DNA of 51,142 nt from Acetobacter persici JCM 25330 (lineage in GTDB: Bacteria > Pseudomonadota > Alphaproteobacteria > Acetobacterales > Acetobacteraceae): the NCBI RefSeq assembly GCF_000613905.1, contig NZ_BAJW01000017.1, positions 1 through 51,142 on the forward strand. The letters are read 5' to 3'. Below are positions 9,731-19,056 of the stretch, piece by piece (within the stretch, counting starts at the first letter, position 1; the number at the start of each line of letters is the position of its first letter). The notes beneath the pieces are model-generated. The model searched no databases. It was given only the letters and a program-made list of their open reading frames with translations, and had not been told where the DNA came from. Position numbers and translations under genes: made by a program.

Positions 9731-9843
9731 ACAACATCATGACGGGTTTATAACGAATTTCCTAAAAAGACCTTTTTTGTCAATTCAGACACATTATAAC
9801 GGTCAGGTAATATTTCAAACCAATCCTGTGGCCGAGAGTTCTG

Positions 9844-12800
9844 ATGCAGTCATTTCGTGTGGTGTCCTGCCGGTTATTTTTAATGAGTTGTGTTTTCGCC
9901 TGTTACGAACATCAGGCCAGAGCCGCAGAAATTCCGCTGGATATTATTACGGAAAATGAGGACGGATATTCTTTCGGGCGGCTTGGCATCAAGGTCGGGG
10001 TGAATAACGCCCAGCCGGAAGAATATCTGTTCGATACCGGGTCAGATTCTTTCAATATCGCTGTGGGCATGAGCAGCAGCCAGAACGGACCTGCATGGTT
10101 TCCCACTCAGGCGGGCACCGCAATCAGCTCCCCTTACGGTTATATGTATGGGGATGGCACCTATGGGTATCTGCAGTCCGATACAACAGTCTCCAACGTG
10201 CAATTTTATAACAGCGCTACTGGCAAGTCCGTCGCGACGTATGATACGTCAGCCGGGCTCGGGGTTGCGCTGATTCAGGCGTCTATTGCCACACCGGACA
10301 GGCTGAGTGGTGACCCCGGCCAGCAGATTCCGGACAACACCCCCGGCCTTTTGCCGGGGCAGACATATTATCAGGATCTGGGCTGGCAGCAGGCGCTGGA
10401 TCAGGGCAAAGCGCCGGATGAAGGTCATTTTTACGGGATTGTCGGGGCCGGGGATTTTGTTTTTCCGGGCGACAATGGCGGCGTTCCGGGCCAGTTGACC
10501 AAGACCGGCTACATCGTTGAGTCCAACGGCACGCCCACAGCCCCCGGAGACTGCGGGCAGGCCTGCCTGATTATGGACCTCACGCCCGCGCTGCGGGCGC
10601 AGTTTTTTACACAGATCCCCTGGCGCGGTGTGATTGGCAGCTTCCCGCTTTCGGGTGCGAATGCCGGACACCAGTTTGATGTGCTGTTCAATTATACCCT
10701 GAACCATAGTCTGAGCACCGGCCCGATGCCGACATTGCTGGATTCCGGTACGCCGAGCATTATTCTGGGTAGCCCCAGCCTCCAGCAGCAGGCGACTGCG
10801 GCAGGGCTGACCGGCAGTGACGGTTATGACTCTGACGTCAATCCCGGCCAGACACTGACCATAACAGGGCAGGTGGCGGGCGCGCAGCCTGTCAGCATTA
10901 CAACGGGCGACGGGAGCGGCGGGGACCAGAGCAATCAGCTCACGGTAGGGAGCAACCGCTATACGTATGATAACTATGCGCTCTATGGCCTCTCCTTCTT
11001 CCAGCATAATGCTGTCATGTATGATCTGGAGCGGGCCATTACGGGCTATACGCCGTTTTATGTGACGGCATCCAACTTCACCAACGGTCTGACGATCATG
11101 CAGGATATGGGGCCTGTCGGGCTGGCGGGTGTTGTCTCCGGCACAAATGGCCTCACGCTTGAGACGGGGAGTGTTGCGTATCTGACAGGCACGAACACCT
11201 ATACCGGTGCAACGACCATCAGCCAGAAAAGCTGGATGGGGGTTGGTGGCCCCGGCAGTATTGCGCAGTCCTCTGTAGTGCGGGTGGATGGCACGCTGGA
11301 CATCACGCGGTCTGATGGCGGGCAGAGCATTCGCTCTCTGGCTGGTAGCGGGCAGGTGGTGCTGGGGGATAATACGCTGGTGCTTTCTCAGGCTTCCGGA
11401 ACATTTAGCGGGTCTCTTGGAAATTATTATGCCACCGGGACAACACTCCCGGATGCTGTTCCAGCACTCCTGTCGGTGCCGTTTTCGCTATCCGCCCCGT
11501 TGCCATCAGAGGTGGATACGCGGACCCATGGGGGCCTGATTATTGCCTCCGGGCAGGAAACATTAACCGGAACCAGTATATACACAGGCAAAACCGGCAT
11601 TGCGCAGGCGGGTGAACTGATCCTGACGGGGCGTCTGGAAAAAACGCAGGTTGAAAATGCCGGGCATTTGAAAATGATGGCGTCACGACCGGCGCCGTCA
11701 ATTCAACAGGATTTGTGAGCGGCACCGGGGCGTTTGCAGGGGGTCTGTCCGTGGAGAACGGATATGTCTCGCCCGGGCGTGCGGACAGCGTGACACCGGA
11801 TACCATGACGGTGGACCGTACGCTCACACTGGGGCAGGCGTCCACTTATCTTGTGCGCGTGGGGGATACGGCAGCCAGCACGATCACGGTCAACGGTCAG
11901 GCCGTTTTGCAGGGTGGCACGGTTATGGCGATGGCGTCTGCCAACACGCCCGCACCCTCCCTCGGGCAGCACTACACCATCCTGACGGCGACGGATGGCG
12001 TGCAGGGTCAGTTTGGCAAGGTTGTCAGCAATCTGAGTGGCGATGCCGCACTTTATCCGTTCCTGACAACCGGCGTTTCTTACCAGCCTGATCTGGTGGC
12101 GCTGGAAATTGCCCGCAGCAATACCGCATTTGCGGATGCGGCCCAGACCCGGAATGAGCAGAGTGTTGCTACGGCACTGGATGGTCTTGCGCCGACATCT
12201 GACGTCAGCCGTCCAGTGACCTCTCTGGATTTCTCCCGTGCTCGTGGCGCGTTTAATGCGCTGTCCGGTGAGATCCACGCTTCGGCCCGCACCGCGCTGA
12301 TTCAGGATGCTTATGAGATCCGCGATGTTGCCATTGACCGCATGCGCGCGGCGGACTGCCTGCCGGGTGCGCAGAGCGGCACGGCTAAAACAGCCGTGCA
12401 TGGCCGTGTGCAGGAAGGGAGCCAGTGCCATGCCGATGCCGGGCAGACATTGTGGATGCAGGCTTATGGAAGCTGGAGCCGGAATGGCCATACCGACAAC
12501 GCTGCGGGAATGAGCAATTCCACCGGCGGGTTTGTCATGGGGGCGGATACGTCTGCCATTCAGGGCTGGCATGTGGGTGGTCTGGTCGGGTATGGCCACT
12601 CCAGCTTCTCCACGTCTGGTCGCGCAGCCTCCGGGCGCAGCGATAACGTCACACTGGGGGGATATGCCAGCACACACTGGAAACGTCTGGGGCTGCGGAT
12701 GGGGGCGACGTATACGTGGAATATGCTCTCCACACGCCGCACTGTGGCGTTTCCCGGGTTTTATGATCGGCAGAACAGTGACTATAACGGCGGCACAGCG

Positions 12801-13264
12801 CAGGCCTTTGGTGATCTGGGTTACCGGTTTGATCTGGGGCGTGTGACGGCAGAACCGTTTGGGGATGTGGCCTACATCAACCAGCAGACCAAATCCTACC
12901 GTGAGCATGGTGGAGCCGCCAGCCTGTATGGCCACGGGCAGGACACGGGCGTGACATACGCAACCTTCGGGACGCGTCTGGCATCCCGCATGCAGGTTGG
13001 CAAAGCCGTGCTGATCCCCGGTATGACGGTTGGTTACCGCCATGCCTTCGGGGCGCTTACGCCCACAACGCGTGAAGCCTGATTTCCGGCAGTTCTGACT
13101 TTGAAGTCGGCGGTGTGCCGCTCGTGCAGGATGCTGCGCTGGTAAAAGTCGGCCTTCAGGCTGAGGTGACGCATCGCCTGCGTGTCGGCATCTCTTATAC
13201 CGGCCAGTATGGTGTCCATTATTCAGAAAGCGGCCTGAAAGGCTCTGTTTCCTGGATTTTCTAG
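9844..13264 (+). CDS. Autotransporter with a pepsin-like aspartic protease passenger, two frameshifts
   Basis: Type Va secreted protein of about 1140 residues. A signal peptide occupies about residues 1-28. The passenger then shows pepsin landmarks in order: EEYLFDTGSDSFN with D64, the flap-like YGDGTYGYLQSDT with Y102, FYGIVGAGDF (compare pepsin DGILGLG), and TLLDSGTPSIILG with D300. Two Asp-Thr/Ser-Gly motifs about 236 residues apart plus the flap tyrosine are the hallmark of family A1. Next comes a passenger-associated repeat (LETGSVAYLTGTNTYTGAT) and a beta-helix-like linker. The C-terminal autotransporter barrel begins near GQTLWMQAYGSWSRNG and ends in SVSWIF with the usual terminal Phe. 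Frames break at an A4 run (11671-11674) and near 13078. Both need one added base, giving LKNDGVTTGAVNST and EALISGSSDFEVGG. Terminator at 13302. Confidence 0.85.
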
Positions 13265-13301
13265 TTTTCTGCCTGTGATCAGTAAAAATACAAACACGAC
13301 G

Positions 13302-13333
13302 ATACCCCCGAAGCGTTTCGGGGGTATTTTTTT
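13302..13333 (+). terminator. Strong intrinsic terminator of the autotransporter
   Basis: ATACCCCCGAA pairs perfectly over 11 bases with TTCGGGGGTAT around a four-base loop, followed by seven Ts. It lies 38 bases after the stop codon. Confidence 0.95.
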
Positions 13334-13437
13334 ACTCTGTCATATCTCTCAGGTGTTTTGGTGGCGCGTAACCTGAAGAGAATGCCGGGATAAAACGTCA
13401 GATCGTGCGGAAGATGAAAGCCATGTGAGGCGACATT

Positions 13438-14781
13438 ATGATAAAAAGCAGAGTATTTAGAGTGATGTTTCGTTTTATAAACGCTTGCGCTGCTCTTGTT
13501 ATTATACTGCTTTCTATTTGTGTGGGTTATTTCTTTATTGTGGTTGCGCCGCGCAATCAGGCCGCTCAGCGGCAGGAGGACCTGTTTCTTACGTTAAAAG
13601 GGCCAGCCCGCAGAGTGGCAATTTTTGATGCGGCAACCCGGATTATTGAAGCACAGTATTATGACCACAGCTTTGCCGGATTAAACTGGCCGTTATTGCG
13701 GGCGCAGTCGCGCGTCAGGGCAGAGCAGGCAGAAGACGATTTTCATCTGTACTGGGATGTCTTAGTCCCGCTTGGCATGGCATTCCCCGTCTCACATATG
13801 GGTTTTACGATGCCCTTTGCCTCCCCGGTTTTGTCTGTATCCCGGAATGTGAAGTCTGAAGCAACTCACGACTGTGAGTTTGATCAGGGGGGAGTAACGC
13901 TTGCATCCATCCAGCGTAAAACCGGACGCTTTCTGATGGTTGCTGAAGTTACGCCAGAGTCTCCTGCTGCGCAGGCAGGCGTCGTGCCCGGCTGGCCCGT
14001 GCAGGTTTATTCCGCTCAGCATGATGGGGGCTCTTTGAAGAATACGATAACTGTGCGTCCTCTGAACCCAGTACAGCAGCATGATTTTGGCGTAACGGGA
14101 GAAGGCGCGACTGTGCCTGCTCCTCGTGATAATATTCACAAAAAGCAGCAAACATCCCCACCTTCTCTGACGCTTACATTCAGATTGTCCTGTCATGTGC
14201 CACGGGCTTTGTTTGAAAATCGTCGATTGCCGGATGGTCCGCTTTACATTCGTTTTGACAAATTCAATGTTCTGGAGACCAATAAAGTCGCGGCGGCGTT
14301 ACGCGCTGCGGACCGTCGTGGTGTTATTATTGATCTCAGGTTTAATAGCGGCGGATACCCTGCGCTGCTTCTCAATCAGATAATGCCCAGAGGGGCAGAA
14401 CTGTATCGTGAAAAGCGTTCTTCCGGCCTCAGGGTGGTGCGGGCGGATTACTGGACCCATCGATATACTGGAAAAATAGTTGTCCTCATTGGTCCGGCAT
14501 CAACGAGTGCTGCAGAAGTCGTGCCATGGGTCTTGCAGCATGCTGGCAAGGCCATTCTTGTCGGCAGGCCTACCGGTGGCGCGGTTTTAGGCGCAGGCTT
14601 CTTTCCTTTACCGGACGGTGGTGTAGCTGAAGTTGCTGTGGCGGACATCGAGATGCTGGACGGGAGCCATCTTGAGGGGAAAGGTGTTAGACCTGACGTT
14701 GAGATCTATCCGGCTCCAGAAGACGTCCGTTCCGGTAAAGATGCTGCTCTTGAGGCCGCTATCCATGCTCTGGGGTTTTGA
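13438..14781 (+). CDS. S41-family peptidase with N-terminal membrane anchor
   Basis: Intact protein of 447 residues. One N-terminal transmembrane helix (about residues 15-37, LVIILLSICVGYFFIVV) puts the rest in the periplasm. The middle contains a PDZ-like segment (VTPESPAAQAGVVPGWPVQV). The C-terminal half is the S41 tail-specific protease core: RGVIIDLRFNSGGYP, GPASTSAAEVVPW with the presumed nucleophile Ser in TSAAE, and VGRPTGGAVLGAG. The substrate is unknown. By eye the 5' third is more AT-rich than its neighbours, which could reflect transfer. It is separated from the autotransporter by a strong terminator, so it has its own promoter. Confidence 0.85.
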   Translation: MIKSRVFRVMFRFINACAALVIILLSICVGYFFIVVAPRNQAAQRQEDLFLTLKGPARRVAIFDAATRIIEAQYYDHSFAGLNWPLLRAQSRVRAEQAEDDFHLYWDVLVPLGMAFPVSHMGFTMPFASPVLSVSRNVKSEATHDCEFDQGGVTLASIQRKTGRFLMVAEVTPESPAAQAGVVPGWPVQVYSAQHDGGSLKNTITVRPLNPVQQHDFGVTGEGATVPAPRDNIHKKQQTSPPSLTLTFRLSCHVPRALFENRRLPDGPLYIRFDKFNVLETNKVAAALRAADRRGVIIDLRFNSGGYPALLLNQIMPRGAELYREKRSSGLRVVRADYWTHRYTGKIVVLIGPASTSAAEVVPWVLQHAGKAILVGRPTGGAVLGAGFFPLPDGGVAEVAVADIEMLDGSHLEGKGVRPDVEIYPAPEDVRSGKDAALEAAIHALGF

Positions 14782-14843
14782 AAAACGCTGCCTGACGATT
14801 AAGAACCGCATTGGCCGCCGGGAGGCGTTTGCCGGAAAATAGT

Positions 14844-14880
14844 ATAGGGCGCAGCATGTGGAAAAATTGCTGCGCCCTAT
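14844..14880. other. Perfect 13-bp inverted repeat after the S41 gene
   Basis: ATAGGGCGCAGCA at 14844-14856 pairs exactly with TGCTGCGCCCTAT at 14868-14880 around an 11-base loop. No T-tract follows. It may be an mRNA-stabilising hairpin or part of a bipartite terminator with the next one. Confidence 0.6.
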
Positions 14881-14904
14881 GCTGTAAAAACTGGTCAGGA
14901 AAGC

Positions 14905-14945
14905 GCCTGCTTTATCTCGGAGTAGAGGAAAGCAGGCCTCTTTTT
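14905..14945 (+). terminator. Intrinsic terminator between S41 gene and pgm
   Basis: GCCTGCTTT (14905-14913) pairs with AAAGCAGGC (14929-14937), followed by CTCTTTTT on the plus strand. The T-run touches the pgm stop codon. Confidence 0.7.
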
Positions 14946-16590
14946 CAGGCTGCAAAAACTTTGGAGATGGCTTCCTGCGCTTCCGTCTGGATCGCGTGCA
15001 GGTGTTCCTCGCTTTTAAAGCTTTCAGCGTAGATTTTGTAAACATCTTCCGTGCCGGAGGGGCGGGCGGCAAACCAGCCGTTTTCCGTTACAACTTTCAG
15101 GCCGCCAATCGGGGCATCGTTGCCCGGAGCGCGGGTCAGTTTGCTGATGATCTTGTCACCCGCAAGTGTTTCCAGCGGGAACTGTTCCGGGGAGAGCTTG
15201 CTCAGTTTGGCTTTCTGTTCCGCATTGGCGGGCGCGTCAATCCGCGCATAGAACGGCGTGCCCAGACGGGCGCTGAGTTCATGATAGTGCACGCTTGGGT
15301 TTTTGCCGGTTTTTGCCGTAATTTCAGCCGCCAGCAGGCCCAGAATGATGCCATCCTTATCTGTGGTCCAGACGGTGCCATCACGCCGCAGGAAGGTGGC
15401 TCCGGCACTTTCCTCACCGCCAAAGCCCAGTGACCCGTCCATCAGGCCCGGCACAAACCATTTCAGGCCAACCGGCACTTCAACCAGCTTGCGGCCAAGG
15501 TCTTTGGCAACCCGGTCAATCAGCCCGCTGCTGACCAGCGTTTTGCCCACGCCCAGTTCCGGGCTCCAGTCCGGCCGGTTGCGGAACAGGTAGGAAATGG
15601 CAACGGCAAGGTAATGGTTGGGGTTCAGCAGGCCGTCCGGTTTGGCCACAATGCCGTGGCGGTCGGCGTCAGTGTCATTCGCGAAGGCAACGTCAAACTG
15701 GTCCGCCATGCCAATCAGGCTCTGCATGGCGTAAGGGGAGGAGCAGTCCATCCGGATCTGGCCATCCCAGTCGGCGGTCATGAAAGAGAAGGTCGGATCA
15801 ACGGCCTCATTCACCACCGTAGCGTTCAGGCCATACTGTTCAATAATGGGTTTCCAGTAACGCACCGCAGCACCGCCCAGCGGGTCGATGCCGATTTTAA
15901 CGCCCGCATCCCGGATCGCCTTCATGTCGATCACAGAGTCCAGATCGGCCACATAGGGGGTGATATAGTCATACCCTTTGATGCAGGCCGCTTTGCGGGC
16001 TTCGTCATAGGGCAGGCGCTTTACGTCCTTCAGGCCGTCGGCCAGAAAGCCGTTTGCCATGTCCTGAATGGCTTTTGTAATGGCGGTATCTGCCGGGCCA
16101 CCGTTGGGTGGATTATATTTGAAACCGCCGTCTGACGGCGGGTTGTGGGAGGGGGTGATCACAACACCATCCGCCAGCCCCGTGGTGCGGCCTTTATTAT
16201 AGGTCAGAATAGCGTGAGAGATCACGGGCGTGGGCGTAAAGCCTCATGCTCATCAATCCGCACATCCAGCCCGTGGGCTGCAAAAACTTCAATGGCAGAA
16301 CGCTGGGCCGGGCCGGATAGAGCGTGGGTGTCCATACCAATAAACAGTGGTCCATCAATGCCTTCAGCCTTGCGGTGGCGGCAGATGGCCTCACAGATTG
16401 CCAGAATATGGCCTTCGTTAAAGCTGGTATGAAAGGAAGAGCCGCGATGCCCGGATGTGCCAAAGGAGACGCGCTGCGCGGGAATGGAAACATCAGGCTT
16501 GCGGTCGTAATAGGCGGCAATCAGAGCTGGAATATCAGTAAGCCGGGACGGATCAAGTGTCTTGCCAGCTAACGGGCTGAGTGAGGCCAT
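14945..16590 (-). CDS. pgm: Phosphoglucomutase (alpha-D-glucose specific), one frameshift
   Basis: Interconverts glucose 1-phosphate and glucose 6-phosphate, feeding UDP-glucose, cellulose or other polysaccharide synthesis. The phosphate-binding N-terminus [20 protein letters not shown], the catalytic serine loop [19 protein letters not shown], the magnesium loop [11 protein letters not shown], the sugar-binding [13 protein letters not shown] and the phosphate-binding [13 protein letters not shown] are all present. An A-run at 16238-16240 is one base short. Correction gives [18 protein letters not shown]. The corrected length of about 548 residues matches Pgm. The ATG at 16590 ([10 protein letters not shown]) is preferred over 16626 because the family begins near there. 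Confidence 0.95.
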
Positions 16591-16903
16591 CGCTTCAGAA
16601 ATCCTTGTCGATCTTGAGGGTATCAACGGTCTGCCAATACGCTTTCTGTCAGGAGGAAACCCTGTGTGTGGAGCGATGTCCAGAGCGGACCGGGTGTTTC
16701 AGCAGAATGTAAGACTAAAAAACATGCTGAAATGCGTCCTCGTCTGACAAAAAGACTGTCCCGGAGGGCCGAAAGAGCAGAGAAAGGGGCGCGATATGCC
16801 TTGCTGGCGGGATAGCGGCCGTAAAAAATAGAATGCTGTCTCCTCCGCTCACTGCATTATGTATAAGAAGAAGCGTCTGGTAAGCTGGACGATGCCCTGA
16901 GCG
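16591..16903. other. Intergenic region between divergent pgm and gntR
   Basis: About 310 bases with no convincing gene. It must hold promoters for both divergent genes. An eight-base inverted repeat TTTCAGCA (16697-16704) / TGCTGAAA (16725-16732) is the only clear structure; its role is unknown. Confidence 0.5.
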
Positions 16904-17620
16904 ATGATAACGGACACATCCCGCATGCCTCTGACGCCCAGCCCCGAAATCGACTCACCATCTGCCCGGATTGAGGACCGAATTGTTTATGCGGCGCTGT
17001 GTGGGCGGATTGCCCCCGGAGAGCGGCTGGGCGAGAAAGATCTGGCAGAGATTTTCGGGGTTTCCCGCACATTGGTGCGTGAGGCCATGATGCGCCTGCA
17101 GGCACGGGGCATTGTGCAGGTTTCCTCCCGGCGCGGCTGGTTTGTAATTGAACCCACGGAGGAAGAGGCCCGGCATACGCTGGATGCCCGCCGGGCGCTG
17201 GAAGTGGGCATGCTGGTCACGCTGGGGAAGGTGGACGCCCCTACCATTCAGGCGCTCCGTGCCCATGTTCAGGCCGAACAGGCCGCTATTGAGAAGAATG
17301 ACAGGGCAGAGCGGAGCTATCTGCTGGGGCATTTCCATGTCTGCCTTGCGGAAGCGCTGGGCAGTCCGGTTCTGGCCGCGCTGTTACAGGATCTGACAAC
17401 ACGAACGGTGCTGATTGCAGCCCTGTATCAGTCTTCTCATGATGCCTGTGAATCCAGTGCCGAGCACGAACTGATTATTGATGCGTTGGAAGCAGGTGAT
17501 GCGCCGGAAGCCGCGCGCCTGATGGACACACATTTGCGGCATGTTGAGAACGCGCTGAATGAGCGGCACGTCCTCAGCAGGCTGAAAAACTTGAAAGTAG
17601 CCCTCAGTCACCCCGACTAA
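16904..17620 (+). CDS. GntR-family regulator, FadR/FCD type, of the purine cluster
   Basis: Protein of 238 residues. The N-terminal winged helix (ERLGEKDLAEIFGVSRTLVREAMMRLQARG) is followed by a C-terminal FCD ligand-binding domain with the metal-site residues in DARRALEVGM, GHFHVCLAEALG and DTHLRHVE. It stands directly upstream of allC in the same direction, 125 bases apart, so it most likely controls the allC-pucG-hpx genes in response to a pathway intermediate. The ligand is not known. The alternative ATG at 16925 (MPLTPSPE) is possible. Confidence 0.88.
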   Translation: MITDTSRMPLTPSPEIDSPSARIEDRIVYAALCGRIAPGERLGEKDLAEIFGVSRTLVREAMMRLQARGIVQVSSRRGWFVIEPTEEEARHTLDARRALEVGMLVTLGKVDAPTIQALRAHVQAEQAAIEKNDRAERSYLLGHFHVCLAEALGSPVLAALLQDLTTRTVLIAALYQSSHDACESSAEHELIIDALEAGDAPEAARLMDTHLRHVENALNERHVLSRLKNLKVALSHPD

Positions 17621-17681
17621 CAAGCGCGGTCAACGCGCGCGCATCACGGCAGAGGCCAGAAGGGGGTTGCAAGACCTTTTT

Positions 17682-17711
17682 CTTGTATGCAAGATTGTAT
17701 TTGTATTGCAA
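17682..17711. promoter_or_regulatory. Putative GntR operator pair before allC
   Basis: CTTGTATGCAAG (17682-17693) is a dyad, and TTGTATTGCAA (17701-17711) repeats the same TTG...CAA arms 18 bases on. FCD-type GntR proteins often bind short dyads such as TTGTATACAA. The spot, 35 bases ahead of allC, fits repression of the operon. Confidence 0.45.
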
Positions 17712-17745
17712 CGACCTGTGGTGACGCAGGCAGGAACGGCTTTTA

Positions 17746-19032
17746 ATGATACCTTCAGATTGTTCGGATAGTGCTGGTCTGTCAGCCTCTGTGCCCGGTG
17801 GCGTGCGTGCCGTGACGCGCTGTGACGTGCTGGGACAGGCCCCGTTTTCTGAAGAGCCGGACCGGTTATTTCGTCCGTATCTGAGTGCCGCCTATCGTGC
17901 CACCAGCACACAGATTGCCGGATGGATGCAGGTAGCGGGCATGCAGACCCGGATTGATGCGGCCGGGAATCTGATCGGGCGGTATGAAGGTCTGGCACCG
18001 GGCGCTCCGGCCCTGCTGATCGGTTCTCATATTGATAGCGTGCGGGATGCCGGGCGGTATGATGGCATGCTGGGCGTTCTGCTGGGCGTGGAGCTTGTGG
18101 CGAATTATGCTGCTCAGGGCAGGCGTTTTCCCTTCGCGCTGGAGGTTATCGGATTTGGGGATGAGGAAGGGTCGCGCTTTCCGGTCTCCATGCTGACATC
18201 CCGTGCCGTTGCTGGTCTGCTCAGGGAGCCGCCAACTGGGATGCAGGACGCGGCAGGTCTGTCCTTGCAGGCCGCACTGGCCGGAGAAGGTCTGGCGCTG
18301 GAGCAGATGCCAGACGCGGCGCGCAGACCGGACGAAATCCTCGCTTATCTGGAAGCCCATATTGAGCAGGGTCCGGTGCTGGAAGCCGAAAACCGCGCTG
18401 TGGGCGTGGTGACGGCCATTGCCGCGCAGTATCGTTTCCGGGTGCATCTTCAGGGTGTGGCGGGCCATGCGGGCACCATGCCCATGACCCTGCGGCAGGA
18501 TGCGCTGGCGGCAGCGGCTGAGGCTATTCTGGCGATTGAGACAATTGCGCAGTCCGGCCCGTCTGATCTGGTGGCAACAGTCGGGCAGCTTACGGTGGCC
18601 CCCGGTGTGCCCAATGTGGTGCCGGGTTCTGTTGTGTTCAGTATTGATGTGCGGGCCGGAGAGGCCGCCGTGCGCAATGCCGCGGCGGAGAAAATCCGTA
18701 AAGCACTGGAAGCGCTGGCAGCGCGGCGCAAAGTGACGCTGGACATGAGCTTACAGCAGGATTTGCCCGCTACGCCGTGTGATACCGCTCTGACGGACCT
18801 GCTGGGTGAGGCCGCGCGGACTGTAACCGGCGCGGAACCCCGCAGAATGGTAAGCGGAGCCGGGCATGATGCGATGGTGATTGCCGCACTGGCACCAGTC
18901 TGCATGCTGTTTATCCGCTGTGAAGGCGGCATCAGCCACAACCCGGCAGAGGCTGTGGATCCGGCTGATGTTGATCAGGCCTTTCAGGTCATGACCCGCT
19001 TTATTGAAGATTTTGCCGGACGCTGTCCGTAA
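17746..19032 (+). CDS. allC: Allantoate amidohydrolase
   Basis: Zinc-dependent M20-family amidohydrolase of 428 residues that turns allantoate into ureidoglycine, CO2 and ammonia. The metal-ligand motifs are in order: LLIGSHIDSVRDAGRYDGML, GFGDEEGSRFP, EAHIEQGPVLE, the dimerisation-domain VAGHAGTMPMTLRQDA, and near the end SGAGHDAMVIA and GISHNPAEAVD. N-carbamoyl-L-amino acid hydrolases share this fold, but the neighbouring allantoinase and ureidoglycine transaminase make allantoate the likely substrate. First gene of a run ending at hpxW. Confidence 0.92.
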   Translation: MIPSDCSDSAGLSASVPGGVRAVTRCDVLGQAPFSEEPDRLFRPYLSAAYRATSTQIAGWMQVAGMQTRIDAAGNLIGRYEGLAPGAPALLIGSHIDSVRDAGRYDGMLGVLLGVELVANYAAQGRRFPFALEVIGFGDEEGSRFPVSMLTSRAVAGLLREPPTGMQDAAGLSLQAALAGEGLALEQMPDAARRPDEILAYLEAHIEQGPVLEAENRAVGVVTAIAAQYRFRVHLQGVAGHAGTMPMTLRQDALAAAAEAILAIETIAQSGPSDLVATVGQLTVAPGVPNVVPGSVVFSIDVRAGEAAVRNAAAEKIRKALEALAARRKVTLDMSLQQDLPATPCDTALTDLLGEAARTVTGAEPRRMVSGAGHDAMVIAALAPVCMLFIRCEGGISHNPAEAVDPADVDQAFQVMTRFIEDFAGRCP

Positions 19033-19056
19033 AGCAAGCAACGAAAGGCCTGTTGA

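Noticed and set aside
11703..13043. A 446-codon minus-strand frame opposite the autotransporter barrel
   Set aside because: Its translation is low-complexity and unlike any family, and the opposite strand carries a clear barrel.
11671..13081. Autotransporter as two separate genes (passenger and barrel)
   Set aside because: The second frame has no signal peptide or ribosome site, and one added A joins both into a continuous family-like protein.
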